Assembly (NCBI GenBank): GCA_019090405.1 | Contig: JAHRVZ010000099.1 | Span: 1 to 10,083, forward strand | DNA length: 10,083 nt | Direction of reading: 5' to 3' | Origin: Paracoccaceae bacterium | GTDB lineage: Bacteria; Pseudomonadota; Alphaproteobacteria; Rhodobacterales; Rhodobacteraceae | In this document: in pieces, positions 5,488 through 10,083 of the stretch | Position numbering within the stretch: position 1 is the stretch's first letter | Layout of the letters: each line of letters opens with the position of its first letter | Notes under the pieces: model-generated | What the model was told of the DNA's origin: nothing | Database searches by the model: none | The model's input: only the letters and a program-made list of their open reading frames with translations | Position numbers and translations under genes: made by a program

Positions 5488-7326
5488 ATGCGCATTTTAG
5501 GAATTTCGGCGTTCTATCATGACAGCGCCGCTGCCTTGTTGGACAACGGCAAGATCGTGGCCGCGGCCCAGGAAGAACGCTTTACCCGCAAGAAACATGA
5601 CGCGGCGTTCCCTGAACGCGCAATTGCGTATTGCCTGCAAGAGGCCGACTGTACGCTTGCAGATGTTGAACAGGTGGTTTTTTACGAAAAACCATTCCTG
5701 AAATTCGAGAGGCTTTTGGAAACCTATCTCGCAAACGCTCCGCGGGGGTTTCGGTCGTTTAACAAGGCAATTCCGATCTGGATCAAAGAAAAGCTGTTTC
5801 AGAAAAGCCTGCTGGCAACCGAGTTAAAGAAACTGAACGGAAACAAAAAGTGGCAGGGCAAGCTACTGTTCACTGAGCATCATCAATCACATGCCGGCAG
5901 TGCTTTTTTTCCGTCCCCGTTCGAAAGTGCTGCGATTTTGACCATGGATGGGGTGGGCGAATGGTGCACGACATCAATTGGGCATGGTCAGGGCAACGAC
6001 CTGAAATTGGTGCGTGAAATACATTTTCCGCATTCGCTGGGGTTACTTTATTCGGCTTTCACCTATTACACGGGGTTTCGTGTGAATTCGGGCGAATACA
6101 AAATCATGGGGCTGGCGCCATATGGCAACCCGATCTATGCCGACAAAATACGCGATAACCTGATTGATTTAAGAGAGGATGGATCCATCTGGTTGGATCA
6201 GGACTATTTTAACTATTCGACTGGTTTGACCATGACCTCTCAAAAATTTCATGATCTGTTCGGAGGTCCACCGCGCCAGCCAGAGGCAGAGCTAACGCAG
6301 AAAGAAATGGATTTAGCGGCGTCAATTCAGGTTATTACAGAAGAGGCCGTGCTAAAACTTGCAAAAGCAGCACGCGACCTGACTGGTGAGAAAAACCTAT
6401 GTCTCGCGGGCGGAGTTGCGCTGAACTGCGTGGCAAACGGCAAACTTTTGCGTTCCGGTATATTTGAGAACATTTGGATTCAGCCAGCGGCAGGCGATGC
6501 CGGGGGGGCGTTGGGTGCCGCCTATTGCGCATGGCACCAATACCAAAATAAGCCGCGCCAGCCCCTTGTTGACGACCGGGACCGGATGCAGGGCACCTAT
6601 CTTGGGCCAGCTTATGACACCAGCGAAATATGCCGTCGGCTGGATGCGTTGGGGGCAAAGTATAACGTACTGGATGACAAACAGCTTATTGACCGGGCAG
6701 CAGATGCACTAGCCGAGCAAAAAGCGCTTGGCTGGATGCAGGGACGAATGGAATTTGGACCGCGTGCATTGGGTGGGCGCTCAATCTTGGGCGATCCTCG
6801 GTCGGCTGCGATGCAAAAGGTTTTGAATCTAAAGGTCAAATACCGCGAGAGTTTTCGACCTTTTGCGCCATCGGTATTGCGTGAAGACGTTGCTGAATGG
6901 TTCGAGTACGACGGCGACAGCCCTTATATGCTGATGGTTGCCAAGGTTGCATCAGACCGTCACAGAAAGATGACCGACGCAGAAAACGCGCTGTTTGGCA
7001 TTGAAAAGCTCAACGTGGTGCGTTCTGAAATTCCTGCCATTACCCATGTTGATTACACCGCCCGAATTCAAACGGTACACAGCGACACAAACCCCAAGTA
7101 CTGGAGCCTTATTTCGGCTTTCAAGGAAAGAACGGGTTGTCCGGTGGTCGTGAACACCAGCTTTAATGTGCGCGGCGAACCGATTGTGTGCACGCCGGAA
7201 GATGCGTTTAGATGTTTCATGGGCACAAAGCTGGACTATTTGGCAATCGGAAACTGTCTGCTGGCCAAAGAGGATCAGGATCAGGCGCTTGCCCTGAACT
7301 ATGAAGAAGAATTTGAACTGGACTAG
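5488..7326 (+). CDS. NodU/CmcH/TobZ-family O-carbamoyltransferase
   Basis: At 612 residues this is full length for the family. The N-terminal Kae1-like part carries ILGISAFYHDSAAAL (3-17), EERF (29-32), HHQSHAGSAF (131-140), DGVGEW (154-159), SGEYKIMGLAPYG (201-213), LAGGVALNC (307-315) and GDAGGALGAA (336-345). The C-terminal YrdC-like part carries GRMEFGPRALGGRSILGDPR (419-438), KYRESFRPFAPSV (451-463) and NTSFNVRGEPIV (556-567). In TobZ the YrdC-like domain makes carbamoyl-adenylate from carbamoyl phosphate and ATP, and the Kae1-like domain passes the carbamoyl group to a hydroxyl. All signature blocks are intact, so an active cytoplasmic enzyme is expected. The acceptor is not readable; with glycosyltransferases on both sides a sugar hydroxyl of a surface glycan is likely. 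The start ATG lies 9 bases after the small DUF5989 gene, with a weak AAGAAG upstream, so translation may depend on the gene before it. Close family alternatives are nodulation-factor or antibiotic carbamoyltransferases; no such pathway is visible. Confidence 0.95.
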   Translation: MRILGISAFYHDSAAALLDNGKIVAAAQEERFTRKKHDAAFPERAIAYCLQEADCTLADVEQVVFYEKPFLKFERLLETYLANAPRGFRSFNKAIPIWIKEKLFQKSLLATELKKLNGNKKWQGKLLFTEHHQSHAGSAFFPSPFESAAILTMDGVGEWCTTSIGHGQGNDLKLVREIHFPHSLGLLYSAFTYYTGFRVNSGEYKIMGLAPYGNPIYADKIRDNLIDLREDGSIWLDQDYFNYSTGLTMTSQKFHDLFGGPPRQPEAELTQKEMDLAASIQVITEEAVLKLAKAARDLTGEKNLCLAGGVALNCVANGKLLRSGIFENIWIQPAAGDAGGALGAAYCAWHQYQNKPRQPLVDDRDRMQGTYLGPAYDTSEICRRLDALGAKYNVLDDKQLIDRAADALAEQKALGWMQGRMEFGPRALGGRSILGDPRSAAMQKVLNLKVKYRESFRPFAPSVLREDVAEWFEYDGDSPYMLMVAKVASDRHRKMTDAENALFGIEKLNVVRSEIPAITHVDYTARIQTVHSDTNPKYWSLISAFKERTGCPVVVNTSFNVRGEPIVCTPEDAFRCFMGTKLDYLAIGNCLLAKEDQDQALALNYEEEFELD

Positions 7327-7354
7327 GGGCGCAGTGACAAGGCAATTCCTGTCT

Positions 7355-8530
7355 TTACGCGCCGGTCAGCACTTCTCCATCGTTCAGCAGCCCCAGTTTT
7401 GTAAGTAAAATTGTATTGATCCGGTTTACGTCAAATTCGGCTTCGGCATGTCGCCTTGCGGCTAGTCCCATCTGCGCAACCAGTTGAGGGTCTTTCAAAA
7501 AGCGCTCCATCGCGTCGGACACCGCCTGAGCATCCTGCATAGGGGTCACAAAACCGGTCACGCCTTCTTTCACCGGTTCGGCGCATCCGGGACCGTCCGA
7601 CGTGACAATTGCGCGACCCGTCGACATTGCCTCAAGTACGGTCCGCGAAATGCCTTCGCGATAGGATGGTAACACAAAGACCGAGCAGGCCGCCAGATAG
7701 GGGCGGACATCCTTGGTTTCGCCCAAATACTCGACAATCCCTTCTGCCTCGAGGGCTTGCAGGTATTCCGGGCCAACTGAATCCGGATTGGCGTCCAGTG
7801 GTCCCAACAACTGAAACCGCGCCTCTGGCCAACGGGCGCGCAACAACCGGGCGGCCTCGATATATTCCAACAGCCCTTTAAAGCGAACCAGTCGCCCCGC
7901 CATCAGAAAAATCGGTGGGCCGTCAGGGGGGGCGGAATGCGGATAGCGGTTAAGGTTCACCCCGGACCCCGGCACGGACCCAAGTTTGGTTTCCCCGCTT
8001 ATAAGTCTACTGTTAACAAAATCTTCACCATCGGCCTTATTGTAAACAATGGCCTCTTTGGCACCTTTAAGCGACCAGCGATAAAGCTGTACAGAAAGGG
8101 CACGGATCATTTTTTTCCGCGGGTTCGATGCGGCGTCTTCGGCAAAGATGTATCCAAGGCCAGTGCATAGTGCGAAACGCTTGGGCACTTTGGCCAGTCT
8201 TGCGGCCATCCCGGCATAGATGATGGGCTTCATCGTATAGGGAAAAACGATATCTGGTTTGAATGCGCGGAATTCACGATAAAGCGCGCGCAGAGTCGCC
8301 AGATCTTCCAGAGGGTTCAACCCGGTGCGCGCCATTGGGATTTGAGCAAATTTAATACCCAACTCGGCAAGCACCGCTTCGGTTTCGGGATGAGCATCCG
8401 GAGCACATGCCAGAACGTCGGCACGCGCGGCGAGTTCGCGAAGAAGGTCCAGACGGAAATTGACCAGCGACGATGTCAGGCTGGCAACAACGGCGATTTT
8501 TGGCCGCACTGCGTTTTGCGAAGTTTCCAT
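7355..8530 (-). CDS. GT4-family glycosyltransferase (PglA-like)
   Basis: A complete 391-residue GT-B enzyme. The acceptor domain opens with KIAVVASLTSSLVNFRLDLL (11-30), the VNFR pattern seen in PglA-type enzymes that add an amino sugar to undecaprenyl-diphosphate sugars. FPYTMKPIIYAG (96-107) and CTGLGYIF (122-129) follow. The donor domain has PGSGVN (187-192), AGRLVRFKG (211-219), the E-x7-E pair Glu292/Glu300 in YREGISRTVLEA, and GPGCAEPV (313-320). It probably extends a lipid-linked oligosaccharide in the cytoplasm; donor and linkage are unknown. The frame stays open on this strand up to 9163, but those extra ~211 codons run through non-coding sequence and antisense to a real gene. ATG 8530, with GGGA four bases upstream, is the start. 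The gene converges on the carbamoyltransferase with 28 bases between stops. Confidence 0.93.
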   Translation of the reverse strand: METSQNAVRPKIAVVASLTSSLVNFRLDLLRELAARADVLACAPDAHPETEAVLAELGIKFAQIPMARTGLNPLEDLATLRALYREFRAFKPDIVFPYTMKPIIYAGMAARLAKVPKRFALCTGLGYIFAEDAASNPRKKMIRALSVQLYRWSLKGAKEAIVYNKADGEDFVNSRLISGETKLGSVPGSGVNLNRYPHSAPPDGPPIFLMAGRLVRFKGLLEYIEAARLLRARWPEARFQLLGPLDANPDSVGPEYLQALEAEGIVEYLGETKDVRPYLAACSVFVLPSYREGISRTVLEAMSTGRAIVTSDGPGCAEPVKEGVTGFVTPMQDAQAVSDAMERFLKDPQLVAQMGLAARRHAEAEFDVNRINTILLTKLGLLNDGEVLTGA

Positions 8531-8951
8531 ATTGTCCCGATTTTTGTCGGACTTCTGAGGTGTCAAATTCGTGCCTCTTCCCGTTCCTATGCCAGATTGG
8601 GTTAATGAAACGAGCAAATAAGCTCTGGCTCTGGCGGGTAAATCATTACAGTATATTGTTACAACGATGTATTTTTCTTCAAATGTCATAAAGAGGTTAG
8701 CAAGTAACCTGATTTCTGGAAAGAAAAATTGTGAAATTGCCGATTGCACTTTCGCAACGCGGAACTTGCCTGATTTGTCTTTGATAACCGCCTCGCAATG
8801 TCGGCAGTTTTCTTCTGGATGCGAACGGCAATCTAACCACCATCGGAAATCGCCTGAAACGAGAGAGCAAAACACCGACGGGCAATATCCGGCGTTTTGA
8901 TCTTTGTGAACCTGCTCGCAAAACTGAAAATAGAATGATACCCGCGTCACA

Positions 8952-8969
8952 GTGTTTTGTGCAAAACAC
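8952..8969. promoter_or_regulatory. 18-bp inverted repeat upstream of the binding-protein gene (operator or leader hairpin)
   Basis: GTGTTTTG (8952-8959) and CAAAACAC (8962-8969) are perfect 8-base arms around TG. The repeat ends seven bases before the Shine-Dalgarno of the binding-protein gene. The symmetry and size suit a dimeric repressor or activator site; in RNA it would form a hairpin with too tight a loop to be fully paired. A weak -10-like TAGAAT at 8931-8936 would place the repeat at or just after the transcription start, a position typical for repression. The bound protein is unknown. Confidence 0.45.
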
Positions 8970-8976
8970 ACCCAAC

Positions 8977-8982
8977 AGGAGG
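8977..8982 (+). promoter_or_regulatory. consensus ribosome binding site of the binding-protein gene
   Basis: AGGAGG lies five bases before ATG 8988, the only full consensus site in the window. It fixes the start and suggests strong translation, as expected for an abundant periplasmic binding protein. A second in-frame ATG at 8994 is less well spaced. Confidence 0.85.
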
Positions 8983-8987
8983 AAACC

Positions 8988-10083
8988 ATGAAAATGAAAC
9001 ATCTCGTTCTAGCGGCCTGTACGGCCCTGACGGCGCTCGGCGCTAGTGCCGAAAACCTCAAAGTCGGCATGATCACCACGCTTTCAGGCGGAGGCGCTGG
9101 GCTGGGTATTGACGTGCGCGACGGCTTTATGCTGGCTGTTGAACAATCCGGCCGCGACGACATCGAAGTGGTTATCGAAGACGATCAACGCAAACCCGAC
9201 ATTGCTGTGCAGTTGGCTGACAAATTGATTCAATCCGAAAAGGTTGACGTGCTTACCGGTATTATCTGGTCGAACCTTGCCATGGCTGTGGTGCCGGGTG
9301 CCGTTGCACAGGGTAAATTCTATCTTTCCCCGAATGCCGGACCATCCGCATTGGCCGGCAAGGGCTGTAACCCGCTGTATTTCAATGTTGCATGGCAGAA
9401 CGACAACCTGCACGAAGCCGCTGGCGCATATGCCAATTCGGCGGACTATGGCAATTCGTTTATTCTGGCGCCTAACTATCCGGCTGGCAAAGACGCCCTG
9501 ACCGGATACAAACGGTTTTACAAAGGTGAAGTGGCCGGTGAAATCTATACCAAGCTGGGCCAGACGGATTATGCCAGTGAGATCGCCCAAATCCGCGCTT
9601 CGGGTGCAGATAGTGTATTCTTCTTTCTGCCCGGTGGCATGGGAATTTCGTTCCTGAAACAATATGCCGACAGTGGTGTGGACCTTCCGGTTGTCGGACC
9701 GGCCTTTAGCTTTGATCAGGGTATCCTGCAGGCGGTGGGCGATGCGGCCTTGGGTGTGCATAACACGTCGCAGTGGTCCAAGGATCTGGACAATGCTGCC
9801 AATGTCGCATTCGTCGAAAGCTTTCAGGCGAAATATGGTCGTCTGCCATCGCTTTACGCCTCACAGGGTTTTGATACCGCGCTGTTGCTGATTTCGGCGA
9901 TGGAAAACGCGAATGTCGATGATCAGGAAGCCTTCCGCGCGGCTTTGAATGCGGCGGATTTTGCATCTACGCGTGGCGATTTTGCCTTTGGATCAAACCA
10001 GCATCCGATTCAGGACATTTATGTCCGGGAAGTCATCAAAGAAGGGGATGTCTATACCAACCGCGTGGTTACTGTCGGTCTAG
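8988..10083 (+). CDS. branched-chain-amino-acid-type ABC transporter substrate-binding protein (3' end outside window)
   Basis: 365 codons are present with no in-frame stop; the TAG that closes the window is out of frame, so the gene runs past the right edge. Residues 1-21 are a Sec signal peptide: basic MKMKH, a hydrophobic stretch, and the cleavage motif ASA before Glu22. The mature protein opens with LKVGMITTLSGGGAGLGIDVRDG, a type I periplasmic binding fold of the LivK/LivJ group (Peripla_BP_6). Later landmarks are EDDQRKPDIAVQLADKLI, LSPNAGPS, YFNVAWQND, ILAPNYPAGKD and YASQGFDTALLLISAM. Such proteins deliver amino acids, amides, urea or aromatic acids to Liv-type permeases; the ligand cannot be assigned. 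Permease and ATPase genes would be expected just downstream. It has no clear functional link to the glycan genes and probably marks the edge of that region. No frameshift was seen on reading the full frame. Confidence 0.93.
   Translation, partial: MKMKHLVLAACTALTALGASAENLKVGMITTLSGGGAGLGIDVRDGFMLAVEQSGRDDIEVVIEDDQRKPDIAVQLADKLIQSEKVDVLTGIIWSNLAMAVVPGAVAQGKFYLSPNAGPSALAGKGCNPLYFNVAWQNDNLHEAAGAYANSADYGNSFILAPNYPAGKDALTGYKRFYKGEVAGEIYTKLGQTDYASEIAQIRASGADSVFFFLPGGMGISFLKQYADSGVDLPVVGPAFSFDQGILQAVGDAALGVHNTSQWSKDLDNAANVAFVESFQAKYGRLPSLYASQGFDTALLLISAMENANVDDQEAFRAALNAADFASTRGDFAFGSNQHPIQDIYVREVIKEGDVYTNRVVTVGL

Larger units (their letters stand above)
8531..8987. other. non-coding divergent region between the glycosyltransferase and the binding-protein gene
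   Basis: This stretch is 457 bases without a credible gene; the short open frames in it lack ribosome sites and family-like sequence. It should contain the outward promoters of both flanking genes. I can see a small stem AGGTTA/TAACCT (8694-8699 and 8705-8710, five-base loop) with no T run, and an 18-bp inverted repeat near the right end, listed separately. It separates glycan genes from a transport gene of a different kind. Confidence 0.6.

Noticed and set aside
3482..7326. A saxitoxin-like toxin pathway
   Set aside because: Only the carbamoylation-related types are present. No polyketide-type SxtA, amidinotransferase or oxygenases are visible, and the flanking genes are glycosyltransferases.
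7336..7356. Possible bidirectional terminator between the convergent carbamoyltransferase and glycosyltransferase genes
   Set aside because: GACAAGG/CCTGTC pairs only with a bulged A, and just three T follow; too weak to call.
8876..8898. Hairpin CGACGG/CCGGCG followed by TTTT upstream of the binding-protein gene
   Set aside because: The six-base stem contains an A-G mismatch and there is no upstream plus-strand gene for it to terminate.
8531..9163. In-frame 5' extension of the minus-strand glycosyltransferase to about 602 residues
   Set aside because: The extra sequence has no GT4 character, crosses the non-coding gap and runs antisense into the binding-protein gene. ATG 8530 has GGGA at proper spacing and gives the normal family length.
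9084..9761. Long open frame of about 225 codons on the minus strand
   Set aside because: It is the antisense shadow of the binding-protein gene, which has a signal peptide, strong ribosome site and family motifs on the plus strand.
1..10083. CRISPR arrays, tRNA or rRNA genes, insertion sequences, prophage genes
   Set aside because: No repeated spaced units, no tRNA-like cloverleaf sequence noticed, no transposase or phage proteins in any frame read.

Overview
The window looks like part of the chromosome of an alphaproteobacterium, most probably a marine Rhodobacterales (Roseobacter-type) species. This rests on moderate GC content, the general style of the proteins, Shine-Dalgarno-led genes, and an amino-acid-type periplasmic binding protein next to a surface-glycan region. 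It is an inference from overall character; there is no marker gene to settle it.

Positions 1-8530 read as a cell-surface glycan (capsule, O-antigen or exopolysaccharide) biosynthesis and decoration region. From left to right it holds: the C-terminal half of a GT4 glycosyltransferase (1-647, +); a minus-strand pair made of an ATP-grasp ligase (1322-2278) and a HAD phosphatase (651-1322) that share one base at their stop/start; a divergent PPP-family metallophosphoesterase (2512-3303, +); a tight four-gene plus-strand cassette (3482-7326); and a convergent GT4 glycosyltransferase (7355-8530, -).

The most interesting part is the cassette. It encodes a membrane-anchored SGNH/GDSL protein, an SxtJ-family membrane protein, a 49-residue DUF5989/SxtK-type membrane protein started by GTG, and a NodU/CmcH/TobZ-type O-carbamoyltransferase. 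The intergenic spacings are 0, 8 and 9 bases. These four protein types match the sxtL, sxtJ, sxtK and sxtI set of the cyanobacterial saxitoxin cluster. Here they sit among glycosyltransferases and have no toxin-type neighbours, so the set is best read as a portable carbamoylation module whose acceptor here is probably a sugar on a lipid-linked or membrane-proximal glycan.

After a 457-base non-coding stretch (8531-8987) with an 18-bp inverted repeat and a consensus Shine-Dalgarno, the window ends inside a periplasmic branched-chain-amino-acid-type ABC substrate-binding protein (8988 to the right edge). It looks like the first gene of an unrelated transport operon, so the glycan region probably ends near 8530.
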